A stretch of DNA of 28,689 bases, from NCBI GenBank assembly GCA_002341165.1, contig DDNL01000041.1:58970-87658 (forward strand), read 5' to 3'. The notes beneath the pieces are model-generated. The model was given only the letters and a program-made list of their open reading frames with translations. It was not told where the DNA came from and made no database searches. Shown here piece after piece: positions 15,275 through 23,154 of the stretch. Position numbers and translations under genes: made by a program. Each line of letters opens with the position of its first letter. Position 1 is the stretch's first letter. The stretch comes from Shewanellaceae bacterium UBA2521 (GTDB lineage Bacteria > Pseudomonadota > Gammaproteobacteria > Enterobacterales > Shewanellaceae).

Positions 15275-15729
15275 CGGTTCATATTGAATTTGTCGGGTAT
15301 AATTTGGGTCACTTTCCATTTGCTCTCTTCATAATCGTAATCCATACGCATTGTGATATGATCTTTGAACTTGATACCATTTTTAATCCCTACGAGCTGA
15401 TAGACAATTTTTACGTTTTCAGATTTGAGTTGGAAAAAGTCCATATCTGCACCCATATAACGGATTTTTTCTACTTTTTCCATATGAATGCCCATGACAT
15501 ACATCTGAACAGTGCGAAGGTTAGGTGTAGAGTCGAGACGTTTTTTTAGCTGTCCACCTGTGTGCTCATACGCTTCTTTCAAATCTTGTTTGATATACAT
15601 CTTATTGAGGAAAGCAATTGCGGTCGGTTGGGGTTTGTCCACTTTACTATGACACCCATATAGATTCATGACGAGCCATATGATTAAGAGTACGACGTAA
15701 GATAAACGTTCATGTTGCTTCGATATCAT
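15271..15729 (-). CDS. Small predicted lipoprotein
   Basis: A 152-residue protein of unknown function. The N-terminus has a hydrophobic stretch (YVVLLIIWLVMN) and a good lipobox LYGC with Cys at about residue 26, so it should be exported and lipidated. The mature part (AIAFLNKMYIKQDLKEAYEHTG..., then alternating beta-like strands ending MRMDYDYEESKWKVTQIIPD) has the layout of a small cystatin/NTF2-like alpha+beta domain. That is an impression, not an identification. Its TAG stop and the tqsA TAG stop share a CTAG palindrome at 15271-15274. The SD is weak. Confidence 0.75.
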   Translation of the reverse strand: MISKQHERLSYVVLLIIWLVMNLYGCHSKVDKPQPTAIAFLNKMYIKQDLKEAYEHTGGQLKKRLDSTPNLRTVQMYVMGIHMEKVEKIRYMGADMDFFQLKSENVKIVYQLVGIKNGIKFKDHITMRMDYDYEESKWKVTQIIPDKFNMNR

Positions 15730-15806
15730 ATCTGACTCATTTGAATAACAAGGATATTTTAATTTTAGCGCAAAATACGCAAATTTGCATAAATTGAGAT
15801 GTGAGT

Positions 15807-15829
15807 TTATCCACAGAAAATGTGGAAAA
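15807..15829. promoter_or_regulatory. Inverted pair of DnaA-box-like 9-mers
   Basis: TTATCCACA (15807-15815) is a perfect consensus DnaA box. TGTGGAAAA (15821-15829) is, on the other strand, TTTTCCACA, one base off. The two face each other 5 bp apart and also form a short TCCACA/TGTGGA hairpin. They lie between the lipoprotein gene and the 3' end of pta, with no origin-like genes near. Confidence 0.4.
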
Positions 15830-15883
15830 CCTTTTAATGAATGTCGAATAACTTATAAATAGAATAAAATTCAATAACTTATG

Positions 15884-15917
15884 CTTATATCTTGATCCGG
15901 TAAGATCAAGATATAAG
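15884..15917 (-). terminator. Perfect 14-bp stem-loop after pta
   Basis: CTTATATCTTGATC (15884-15897), loop CGGTAA, GATCAAGATATAAG (15904-15917). It lies 13 bp past the pta stop. On the minus strand the next bases are CATAAGTTATTGAATTTT, so the U-rich part comes late. It probably forms the 3' end of the ackA-pta mRNA, with protein-assisted termination or exonuclease blocking also possible. Confidence 0.6.
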
Positions 15918-15930
15918 ACATAACATAAAG

Positions 15931-18066
15931 TTACTGCGTCGCTTGGATTGCAGTGAGGGCAATAGTGTAGACAATATCGTCGACCAACGCGCCTCGAGAT
16001 AAATCATTCACAGGTTTTCTCATGCCTTGAAGCATCGGGCCTATACTGATTAAATCTGCACTGCGTTGCACAGCTTTATAGGTTGTATTACCTGTGTTGA
16101 GGTCAGGGAAGATAAAAACATTCGCTTGGCCTGCAACAGGGCTGTTAGGTGCTTTAGATGCTGCTACGTTTGGCATCATCGCTGCATCATATTGCAAAGG
16201 CCCGTCGATGGTTAAATCTGGTCGTTTCTGCTGTGCTAGCTCTGTGGCTGCACGTACTTTTTCAACATCACTTCCTGTTCCTGACGTTCCTGTAGAATAA
16301 GAAATCATCGCAACTTTAGGATCAATACCAAAAGCAATAGCTGAGTCAGCCGACTGAATGGCAATATCAGCAAGCTGTTCTGCGGTCGGGTCTGGGTTAA
16401 TCGCACAGTCACCGTAGACATACACTTGATTTGGCATCAACATAAAGAACACAGAAGATACTAGGCTACTTCCAGGTGCTGTTTTAATCAGCTGTAGCGG
16501 TGGACGAATCGTATTGGCTGTAGTGTGTACTGCACCCGATACCAAACCATCTACTTCACCTTGTGCCAGCATCATTGTACCGAGTACCACAGTATCTTTT
16601 AGCTGTTCGCGAGCAACAACGTCTGTTAAACCCTTATGTTTGCGTAATTCAACCATAGGCGCTACATATTGTGCAGAGGCTGCTTTGGGCTCAAGAATCT
16701 CAATACCTTCACCGAGCGTTACACCTTCTTGCTCTGCAATACGATGAATTTCTTCAGGGTTACCTATGAGTACGCAAGTAGCTATGCCACGCTCAGCACA
16801 TATGGACGCTGCTTTGATAGTGCGAGGCTCATCACCCTCAGGTAAAACAATACGCTTTTGCGCTGCACGAGCAAGCTCTGTGAGCTGATAGCGAAATGCT
16901 GGAGGTGAGAGCTGATGCTTACGTTCAGCATTATGTATCAGTTGATCTACAAACTGGGTATCAATATGCGATGCAATATGATCTTGAACCAGCCGAATAC
17001 GATCGAGATCATCTACAGGAATTTGACGATCAAAGTTTTCAATCTTCAAGGCGGTTTGCCAAGTATTATTTTGAGTTAGAAAAACAGGTAAACCTGTTTC
17101 TAGACCTTGCTTACAGAGCTCAAGAATTTTTGCATCAGGCTTATGACCACTGGTCAGTAGCAAAGCACCTATTTTGACGCCATTCATGGCTGCAAGGTTC
17201 GCTGCAACAAAGACATCAGCACGATCGCCTGAGATCACCAATAGTGAGCCTGCTGTAATATGCTCAGCGAGATTAGGCAGAGAACGCGCACAAAAAGTGA
17301 TATGCTGTAAACGACGGCTATTGAGTTCTCCTTCGTTGATCAATTCCACGCCAAGATGTTCTGCTAAATCAGATGCACGAGGATGTAATGCTTTTACATT
17401 GAAAGGAATTTTACCTAATACAGGAATAGGTGAACTCTGCTCTATTTGATCAAAAGAATGAGCTGCTTGCTGTGAAGATTGAGCATCGAATACATCCGAT
17501 AAATCAGGGCGCATTTTACCTTCTTCGTCTGTCGGAGCACCAATGTTATTGATGATACAACCTAAAATACGATTGTTTTTCTTACCGCCCCAAGTTTGTT
17601 GCATAATATCTAAACGCTGGCATAACGCTTTTTCAGAGTCATTTTCAGGCTGTGCTACAAAGATGATATCAGCATCCAAAGCATTAGCTATGTTTTGGTT
17701 AAGTAGTTCCGCAAAAGGCTGAGCACTGGTGTTGACCAAGCCTTCAATAATGATGACCTCTGTATGTGGCTCAACTTTTTTTGCGCGCGCAAGTAATGCT
17801 TCAAGGAGTTCATCTTGTTTATTTTGACTCATGAGTGTTTGAGCACGATCAAAGTCAAAAGATTCAAGCGTGCGGCTGCTTGCAACCTGAGAAATAATTT
17901 CGCTTGAGTACTCTCTTGGCTGACTTTTACTGAGGCGCTGTTGCGTTATAGGCTTGAAAAACTGAACTTTTAGGCCGTGTCTTTCTAAAGCGTGTACCAT
18001 ACCTAGACTGATAGAAGTAAGACCTACTTCTGAACTTGTAGGTACAAGCATAATATTTCTGGACAT
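15931..18066 (-). CDS. pta: Phosphate acetyltransferase (long form)
   Basis: Converts acetyl-CoA and phosphate to acetyl phosphate and CoA in the cytoplasm, the first step of acetate overflow; reversible. It has 711 residues, like the 714 of E. coli. The N-terminal P-loop-like domain (MSRNIMLVPTSSEVGLTSIS), the DRTGG-type middle domain and the C-terminal catalytic domain (from about residue 390: RIVLPEGDEPRTIKAA, EVDGLVSGAVHTTANTIRPP, then YSTGTSGTGSDVEKVR and PMLQGMRKPVNDLSRGA) are all present. It lies 49 bp after ackA, with a hairpin between, so Pta is probably made from read-through, its own promoter, or both. Confidence 0.97.
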   Translation of the reverse strand: MSRNIMLVPTSSEVGLTSISLGMVHALERHGLKVQFFKPITQQRLSKSQPREYSSEIISQVASSRTLESFDFDRAQTLMSQNKQDELLEALLARAKKVEPHTEVIIIEGLVNTSAQPFAELLNQNIANALDADIIFVAQPENDSEKALCQRLDIMQQTWGGKKNNRILGCIINNIGAPTDEEGKMRPDLSDVFDAQSSQQAAHSFDQIEQSSPIPVLGKIPFNVKALHPRASDLAEHLGVELINEGELNSRRLQHITFCARSLPNLAEHITAGSLLVISGDRADVFVAANLAAMNGVKIGALLLTSGHKPDAKILELCKQGLETGLPVFLTQNNTWQTALKIENFDRQIPVDDLDRIRLVQDHIASHIDTQFVDQLIHNAERKHQLSPPAFRYQLTELARAAQKRIVLPEGDEPRTIKAASICAERGIATCVLIGNPEEIHRIAEQEGVTLGEGIEILEPKAASAQYVAPMVELRKHKGLTDVVAREQLKDTVVLGTMMLAQGEVDGLVSGAVHTTANTIRPPLQLIKTAPGSSLVSSVFFMLMPNQVYVYGDCAINPDPTAEQLADIAIQSADSAIAFGIDPKVAMISYSTGTSGTGSDVEKVRAATELAQQKRPDLTIDGPLQYDAAMMPNVAASKAPNSPVAGQANVFIFPDLNTGNTTYKAVQRSADLISIGPMLQGMRKPVNDLSRGALVDDIVYTIALTAIQATQ

Positions 18067-18086
18067 ACTCTTCTCTACTGCTTAAA

Positions 18087-18107
18087 AAGGTCAGATAAAC
18101 TGACCTT
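18087..18107 (-). terminator. Terminator-like hairpin between ackA and pta
   Basis: On the minus strand AAGGTCAG, loop TTTAT, CTGACC-TT, then TTTTTAA. The stem is 8 perfect pairs and the U-tail is present. Placed between two co-directional genes of one pathway, it should lower pta expression relative to ackA, a partial attenuator, rather than end the unit fully. Confidence 0.65.
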
Positions 18108-18115
18108 AATTTAAA

Positions 18116-19309
18116 TTAAATCAACGAAATAGCATCGTTTGCAATGACCCACTCTTCATTAGTTGGGATCACCATAGCTACAGGCGAGCCGCTTTCTGTG
18201 ATGATGCCTTCTCCACCAAAGCGTGCGTCTGTATTGGCTTGCTCATCTACTTTATAGTTAAAGATGCTTAAATGCTCTAGAACTTTCTGACGAATTAAGC
18301 TTGAATTTTCACCAATACCACCTGTGAAAACAATCGCATCGATGCGCTTTAGAGGCACTGCATAAGAGGCTACATATTTAGCAAGGCGGTAACAGAAAAG
18401 TTCCATTGCACGCGTAGCACCTTCATTCTTTTCAGCGTAGCCATCTTCAATACCACGGCAGTCGCTGGTTTGTTCTGAGATACCTAGCAGACCAGACTTC
18501 TTGTTGAGCATGTCATTTACTTCATCCATAGAGTAACCAAGCTTACCGACAAGGTGGAAAATGATAGATGGATCCAAATCACCACAACGTGTACCCATGA
18601 CCAAACCTTCAAGAGGTGTCATACCCATAGAAGTATCAACGCTTTGACCGCCCTTAATCGCTGCAACAGATGCACCGTTGCCTAAGTGACAACTGATGAT
18701 GTTCAAGTCTTCGATAGGCTTGTTAAGTGTTTTGGCTACTTCACGGCTGACAAAAAAGTGACTTGTACCATGCATGCCGTAACGACGCACACCATGCTCT
18801 TTATAAAGTGAGTAAGGTAGAGCGTAGAGATAAGATGACTCAGGCATAGATTGATGGAATGCTGTATCAAATACGGCAACCTGAGGTAATTTAGGGTAAG
18901 CTTTTTGCGCAGCACGAATACCGATAAGGTGCGCAGGGTTATGCAATGGTGCAAGCGTTGCACAATCTTCGATACCTTGAATAACTTTATCATCAATGAC
19001 AACAGATTGTGTAAATTGCTCACCGCCATGTACAACGCGATGCCCAACTGCAACGATTTGCTTAGCAATGCTTTCGTGTTGTGTTAAGATTTTTTGAACG
19101 ATAAAACTAATAGCTTCATCGTGTGCGCTGTGAGCGCCTAAATCGGATTGATTTTTTTCGCCGTTTACTTTCCATTTAATACGTGCATTTTCTAGGTTAA
19201 AGCATTCTGCTAAACCTGAAATAACGTCATCACCTGACTGAGAGTCGATTACAGCAAACTTGAGAGAGGAGCTGCCGCAGTTAAGAACTAAGACTAATTT
19301 ATTGTTCAT
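18116..19309 (-). CDS. ackA: Acetate kinase
   Basis: Forms acetate and ATP from acetyl phosphate and ADP; acts with Pta in acetate excretion and re-uptake. It has 397 residues, the standard length. ASKHA-fold marks are all there: VLNCGSSSLKFAV at the N-terminus, GHRVVHGG, the VFDTAFHQSMP catalytic Asp region, YGMHGTSHFFVS, HLGNGASVAAIKGG and FTGGIGENSSLIR. AGGTAG lies 8 bases upstream of the ATG. It is the first gene of the ackA-pta unit, with a long (up to 489 bp) upstream region shared with fur. Confidence 0.97.
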   Translation of the reverse strand: MNNKLVLVLNCGSSSLKFAVIDSQSGDDVISGLAECFNLENARIKWKVNGEKNQSDLGAHSAHDEAISFIVQKILTQHESIAKQIVAVGHRVVHGGEQFTQSVVIDDKVIQGIEDCATLAPLHNPAHLIGIRAAQKAYPKLPQVAVFDTAFHQSMPESSYLYALPYSLYKEHGVRRYGMHGTSHFFVSREVAKTLNKPIEDLNIISCHLGNGASVAAIKGGQSVDTSMGMTPLEGLVMGTRCGDLDPSIIFHLVGKLGYSMDEVNDMLNKKSGLLGISEQTSDCRGIEDGYAEKNEGATRAMELFCYRLAKYVASYAVPLKRIDAIVFTGGIGENSSLIRQKVLEHLSIFNYKVDEQANTDARFGGEGIITESGSPVAMVIPTNEEWVIANDAISLI

Positions 19310-19798
19310 TTAAATACTACCTAAGCAATCGTCAATACATGATAAGAAATTTCTTATCGACTTAGCCATCCTCGGCAACTTAATGGTATCCAGCACTGAG
19401 CCCTAAAAAAGCAGGTCAGTTACGAATAAAATTGAAGTAGAGCTTGTCCCTATAAATAAGGTATCTGCATGAGCAGTCCTTTTGTTTAGAGGCATATTTC
19501 GATTAAATGTATGCTTTAACTAAAACGGTTACTTTATTATTTTATCATATGCTGATAGGGGATGCAGTAGTATAAATCCACCTTTGTGATTATTTTGGTG
19601 AATTTATTATTTTAAATCTTGAAATAAAGCACTTCCTGCTACTTATTAGAGCTTGATATAGTTGTAAATCTATTTGAGAATCTTTTCTATTTTATGTTAC
19701 ATTACCTTCTAACAAAGTCGCTTCTATCCTGTATGACTAAACTCAGTCAATTATATCGAGAAGACTTTAAAACTATTAGAGATGAGTGAGAGTATTTC
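19310..19798. other. 489-bp divergent intergenic region, ackA / fur
   Basis: No gene seen. Next to ackA it holds a perfect 18-bp palindrome (19341-19358, listed separately). Next to fur, possible but weak -35/-10 pairs exist (TTGAGA 19674-19679, 18 bp, TACATT 19698-19703; or TTGATA/GAGAAT slightly upstream). The fur SD is probably GTGAGAG at 19787-19793. I looked for a known riboswitch in the ackA leader and did not recognise one. Confidence 0.5.
19341..19358. promoter_or_regulatory. 18-bp perfect palindrome upstream of ackA
   Basis: GATAAGAAA-TTTCTTATC, fully symmetric, 32 bp before the ackA start codon. Its ends (GATAA...TTATC) match the ends of the 19-bp Fur box, but the centre and length do not. 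It could be an operator or a leader hairpin. Confidence 0.5.
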
Positions 19799-20224
19799 AT
19801 GAGCGAAAAAAACGAAGAGCTGCGTAGAGCGGGACTTAAAGTAACATCTCCAAGAATTAAGGTGCTTGATTTGTTGAAAAAGCCAGAAAATCAACATATA
19901 AGCGCTGAAGAGCTCTTTAAAGTTCTTTTAGAAAATGGGGAAGAAATTGGCTTAGCGACTGTATATCGTGTACTCAATCAGTTTGAAGATGCAGGTATTT
20001 TAACAAGACATCACTTCGATAGTGGTAAGTCTGTTTTTGAACTTGCATCTAAAGATCATCATGACCATTTAGTTTGTCTCGATTGTGGACATGTTATTGA
20101 ATTTCATGATGAACTTATAGAAGAACGTCAAGAAGCGATTGCAAAGCAGCATGATATCACTTTGAGTCATCATAGCTTGTATCTCTATGGTCATAGCAAA
20201 AATGGTAAATGTAACCACAACTAA
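19799..20224 (+). CDS. fur: Ferric uptake regulator
   Basis: Fe(II)-dependent dimeric repressor of iron-uptake genes. It has 141 residues and follows E. coli Fur closely: LRRAGLKVTSPRIKVLDLL, the recognition-helix region GEEIGLATVYRVLNQFEDAG, the metal-site histidines HHDH (87-90), and the zinc pair CLDC (93, 96). A third cysteine, Cys138, sits in GHSKNGKC. It is about 7 residues shorter than E. coli Fur and lacks the His/Asp-rich tail. It is monocistronic here, with a terminator downstream. Confidence 0.96.
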   Translation: MSEKNEELRRAGLKVTSPRIKVLDLLKKPENQHISAEELFKVLLENGEEIGLATVYRVLNQFEDAGILTRHHFDSGKSVFELASKDHHDHLVCLDCGHVIEFHDELIEERQEAIAKQHDITLSHHSLYLYGHSKNGKCNHN

Positions 20225-20276
20225 GCATGGGTAGCATCCGTGCTTTGTGATGTGTTGTTGCATCTTTCATAAGCAA

Positions 20277-20320
20277 AGCTTTCATGTTTTATGTAGATAT
20301 ATGAAAGCTCCTTTTGTTTT
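20277..20320 (+). terminator. Intrinsic terminator of fur
   Basis: AGCTTTCAT (20277-20285) pairs with ATGAAAGCT (20301-20309) across a 15-base loop, followed by CCTTTTGTTTTTCTT. A weaker hairpin (AAGCATGG/CCGTGCTT, 20223-20245) sits right at the fur stop. Confidence 0.7.
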
Positions 20321-20359
20321 TCTTCAGTTCAAGCCTATGCTTTTTCGACTTATTCAAAG

Positions 20360-20365
20360 TATAAT
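20360..20365 (+). promoter_or_regulatory. Likely -10 box of the folD promoter
   Basis: TATAAT, a perfect consensus hexamer 31 bp before the folD ATG and after the fur terminator. No good TTGACA lies 16-18 bp upstream, so the -35 is weak or replaced by an activator. Confidence 0.45.
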
Positions 20366-20395
20366 GACACTATTTTCTTATTGTGGTTAGAATTA

Positions 20396-21256
20396 ATGGC
20401 ACAGATTATCAAAGGTAAATTAGTTGCGCAAAACATAAAGCAGACTATCTCGCAAAGAGTAAAACAAAGACAGTCTCAAGGTTTGAGAGTGCCAGGCTTA
20501 GCGGTGATTCAAGTTGGCTCTGATCCGGCTTCGACTGTATATGTTAAGAATAAGCGCAAAGCTTGCCATGAAGTGGGAATGTTGTCTCAATCATTTGATT
20601 TAGAATCCCAGACAACAGAGAAACAATTACTTCAGTTGATAGAACAGTTAAATCAAGATCATACAATTGATGGTATTCTCGTACAGTTACCCTTGCCAGA
20701 TCACATTCATACAGCTCATATTATAGAAGCCATTGCTCCGCACAAAGATGTAGATGGCTTTCATCCTTACAATGTAGGACGTTTACTACAAAAACGTCCA
20801 GCACTGCGTTCTTGTACACCTAAAGGTGTGATGACTTTACTTGAATCTATCAATGTGAACATCACGGGAATGGATGCTGTGGTTGTGGGAGCATCGAACA
20901 TTGTCGGGAGACCTATGATGTTAGAGCTTTTACTTGCTGGCGTTACAGTCACTATTTGTCATAAAAGAACGAAGCATTTAGCAGAGAAAGTTAAACAAGC
21001 AGACTTGCTCATTGTCGGCATAGGTCAGCCTTGTTTTATTCAGGCAGATTGGGTGAAGTCAGGTGCGATTGTAATCGATATAGGTATCAACCGCAGCGAG
21101 GAGGGTTGTTTACAGGGTGATGTCGATTTTGCAACCGTTAAAGATAAGGCATCTTACATCACCCCTGTTCCAGGTGGTGTCGGTCCTATGACGATAGCGA
21201 GCTTATTGGATAATACACTTTTAGCATGTGAAAACGATTTCGATTATCCAAGCTAG
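20396..21256 (+). CDS. folD: Methylenetetrahydrofolate dehydrogenase / methenyltetrahydrofolate cyclohydrolase
   Basis: Bifunctional cytoplasmic enzyme interconverting 5,10-methylene-, 5,10-methenyl- and 10-formyl-tetrahydrofolate with NADP. Starting at the ATG at 20396 gives 286 residues, beginning MAQIIKGK as in the family. The in-frame TTG at 20381 would add five unlikely residues. Catalytic-domain marks are YVKNKRKACHEVG (Tyr and Lys of the active site), DGILVQLPLP and PHKDVDGFHP. The Rossmann part has VVGASNIVGRPM, and the C-terminus has TPVPGGVGPMTIA. The stop lies 10 bp from the stop of the convergent M23 gene, with no terminator between. Confidence 0.97.
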   Translation: MAQIIKGKLVAQNIKQTISQRVKQRQSQGLRVPGLAVIQVGSDPASTVYVKNKRKACHEVGMLSQSFDLESQTTEKQLLQLIEQLNQDHTIDGILVQLPLPDHIHTAHIIEAIAPHKDVDGFHPYNVGRLLQKRPALRSCTPKGVMTLLESINVNITGMDAVVVGASNIVGRPMMLELLLAGVTVTICHKRTKHLAEKVKQADLLIVGIGQPCFIQADWVKSGAIVIDIGINRSEEGCLQGDVDFATVKDKASYITPVPGGVGPMTIASLLDNTLLACENDFDYPS

Positions 21257-21266
21257 AACCTTGAAT

Positions 21267-22109
21267 TTATTTCTTTTTTTCTTTTTTGATTTGAGGCATA
21301 GGATCAACTAGGAGTTGCGGGTCGATGCGTTGGTCAAACCAATTCATCCGCCAGTCTAGGTGTGGTCCTGTTACCCGTCCTGTTGCTCCAATTTCGCCTA
21401 TTTTATCTCCAGCTTTGACCATTTGCCCTCTTTGAACCGTAATTTTACTCATGTGTAAAAATGCAGAATTTAAACCATATCCATGATCAATGAGTATAGT
21501 GTCACCAGAATAAAACATATCTTCTGTCGCTAGGATGACTTTACCTGCAGCAGGTGCTACAACAGGGCTTCCAGTAGGATTAGCAACATCTACACCATAA
21601 TGAGGTCTAGACGGCTTGCCGTTGTAAAACCTTTGACTGCCGTATACGCCTGTAATGGGGCCTATTGCAGGCCACTGGAATTTCTCTAAAAAGCCCTCAA
21701 GCTTACTCACTTTTGAGCGTGCTGTTTTAATTTGAGCTGTATCTTGGCGAGCTCGTGATATATCGCTTGCAGAAGGCTGCATGATTTGTTTTGGAATACC
21801 TTTAATACGTTGAATACGATAATCACGTTGCTTAACTTTGAGATTTCTAATTTCTGTTTTGCCATTGGGAAGTGTTACTACCAGTTGATGGTTTTTGGGA
21901 GCGTTTCGACCAAACCCAAAAATAAATTGCCCTTTTTTTGTGATGAGGAGCTCTTTACCATTGAGCTTGACGACCGAGCCAGGTGCGGCTACACCATGTA
22001 TGAGCCCACCTTGTTGCATAGAGCCTTTGAGCTCTACTTTCGCCTGAGCGATGTGTGAGCTGAACATGATGAGTAGGCTTAGACCCCACAAATATCGGTT
22101 ACGAAGCAT
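21267..22109 (-). CDS. M23 (LytM-type) metallo-endopeptidase, exported
   Basis: Predicted murein endopeptidase or LytM-type activator. It has 280 residues with a cleavable signal peptide (hydrophobic 6-20, AQA|KV at 23). A beta-rich region at 24-110 precedes a short charged helix (115-142), then the M23 domain (about 145-265). Metal and catalytic residues are His170 and Asp174 (RPHYGVDVA), His219 (SAFLHMS) and His250 (GPHLDW). Where most members have H-x-H, this one has His250-Leu-Asp252, so the third zinc ligand would be Asp. Similar HLDW variants exist in the family, so the protein need not be inactive. The start codon lies inside the end of the upstream PTPS-like gene (11-bp overlap), pointing to translational coupling. 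Confidence 0.88.
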   Translation of the reverse strand: MLRNRYLWGLSLLIMFSSHIAQAKVELKGSMQQGGLIHGVAAPGSVVKLNGKELLITKKGQFIFGFGRNAPKNHQLVVTLPNGKTEIRNLKVKQRDYRIQRIKGIPKQIMQPSASDISRARQDTAQIKTARSKVSKLEGFLEKFQWPAIGPITGVYGSQRFYNGKPSRPHYGVDVANPTGSPVVAPAAGKVILATEDMFYSGDTILIDHGYGLNSAFLHMSKITVQRGQMVKAGDKIGEIGATGRVTGPHLDWRMNWFDQRIDPQLLVDPMPQIKKEKKK

Positions 22110-22971
22110 AAGCGATGGCTCCTTTATTTATACCTTCATAAGCTACAACTTTAATCAAGTCTTGACTATATTGCGTTTTGAGTTGCTGTGCAATAAATTG
22201 AGCGAGTAATTCAACTGTTGTATCGTATGGAATAAGTCGACAATTTTGCTTAGGTAAAGCGATTTGAAATATACCTTGTTGCGCTTTGTAACTAAAAGCA
22301 TAGTGTGTTGCGTCCTTGATTGCTATTTGATGATCGATATTTAACTTCGTTACAGAGACTTGATCTGTGATCGATCCTAGATAAATATCTTGCCAATCTT
22401 GTGCCCATTTTGATTCTATATCTTCTGCGCGTTGATTATTTTTAAAAATTTTGAGTTGGCTACGATGTCCATGTGCAATCCGTTGACAATTACCATCATG
22501 CTTTTTTAGACCATGCGAATAGTGATAAAAGGCATGATCATGTTTTTCTGATCTCAGTTCAATATGAATTTGCTTTATATTATGCGGTAATCGAGCTATG
22601 AGTATCTCCTCTAGATACCGTGCTACAGTCTCTTGTGTAATATGAGGTGTGTCGATCCAAACATAAGCTTGCTTTGGACAGTTGAGATAAAGAAGCCCCG
22701 ATGCTGTTTCAGCGATAAGTGTGACGTTGGGGTCTTGCTCTACTTTTTTAAAATATGTTGTGTGCATAGGTACGAGAAGTCTATGATCCACGTCTTCATC
22801 GATAATTGCTTTGATTTTAGACTTGACTTGTCCGAAGTCTAAAATCATATTTTGGTCATCTAAAGTGCCTGATAAGGTCACATCTACATACCAACTTTCT
22901 CCAACTATGCCGCGATGCGCGCAGAGAAATGAAAAGTCTAACACGGTGAAAGAGTCAATAAAAAGTTGCAT
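22099..22971 (-). CDS. Two-domain 6-pyruvoyl-tetrahydropterin synthase / QueD-family protein
   Basis: A 290-residue member of the PTPS/6-carboxytetrahydropterin synthase fold, about twice the length of E. coli QueD, with two domain copies. Copy 1 (about 1-140) has the CAHR motif (His19), the LDFGQVKSKIK stretch and a DVDHRLL motif (Asp62-His63), but no C-x4-HGH zinc motif. Copy 2 (about 141-290) has YSHGL (His153), NCQRIAHGH (Cys162, His167, His169) and TTVELLAQFI, but no clear DH pair. The catalytic parts therefore look split between copies. A good GGAG lies 5 bases before the ATG. It leads a two-gene unit with the M23 gene. A pterin-related substrate is likely from the family; a role in queuosine synthesis is not established here. 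Confidence 0.82.
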   Translation of the reverse strand: MQLFIDSFTVLDFSFLCAHRGIVGESWYVDVTLSGTLDDQNMILDFGQVKSKIKAIIDEDVDHRLLVPMHTTYFKKVEQDPNVTLIAETASGLLYLNCPKQAYVWIDTPHITQETVARYLEEILIARLPHNIKQIHIELRSEKHDHAFYHYSHGLKKHDGNCQRIAHGHRSQLKIFKNNQRAEDIESKWAQDWQDIYLGSITDQVSVTKLNIDHQIAIKDATHYAFSYKAQQGIFQIALPKQNCRLIPYDTTVELLAQFIAQQLKTQYSQDLIKVVAYEGINKGAIAYAS

Positions 22972-23154
22972 GATTACTCCATAATACGAATCAATGATGG
23001 TAAAAATTAAAATGAGGTGCCGTGTATTTACATGAAATAAATGAGCACTGTGAGAATAGAAGTCTTGTTTACATTTTAGCTATGCCGTGGTTTTTTATAG
23101 GTAAATATGCTAAGATGTGAGCTGAATTTATTTTTTGATGATGAGCACTTATCC
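22972..23154. other. Divergent intergenic region, PTPS-like gene / yejL
   Basis: 183 bp with no gene. The frame of yejL is open up to 23107 but the conserved start is at 23155. No promoter could be fixed with confidence. Confidence 0.4.

Noticed and set aside
19341..19358. Canonical Fur box
   Set aside because: Only the ends match; the length (18) and centre differ, so listed only as a palindrome.
19360..19430. Possible riboswitch in the ackA leader
   Set aside because: Only short pairings (CCAT/ATGG) found and no known riboswitch core recognised.
20381..20395. TTG start of folD
   Set aside because: Adds WLEL-type residues absent from the family; the ATG at 20396 starts the conserved sequence and follows a good -10 box at the right distance.
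23107..23154. Upstream start of yejL
   Set aside because: The extra residues are not conserved; the family begins at the ATG at 23155.
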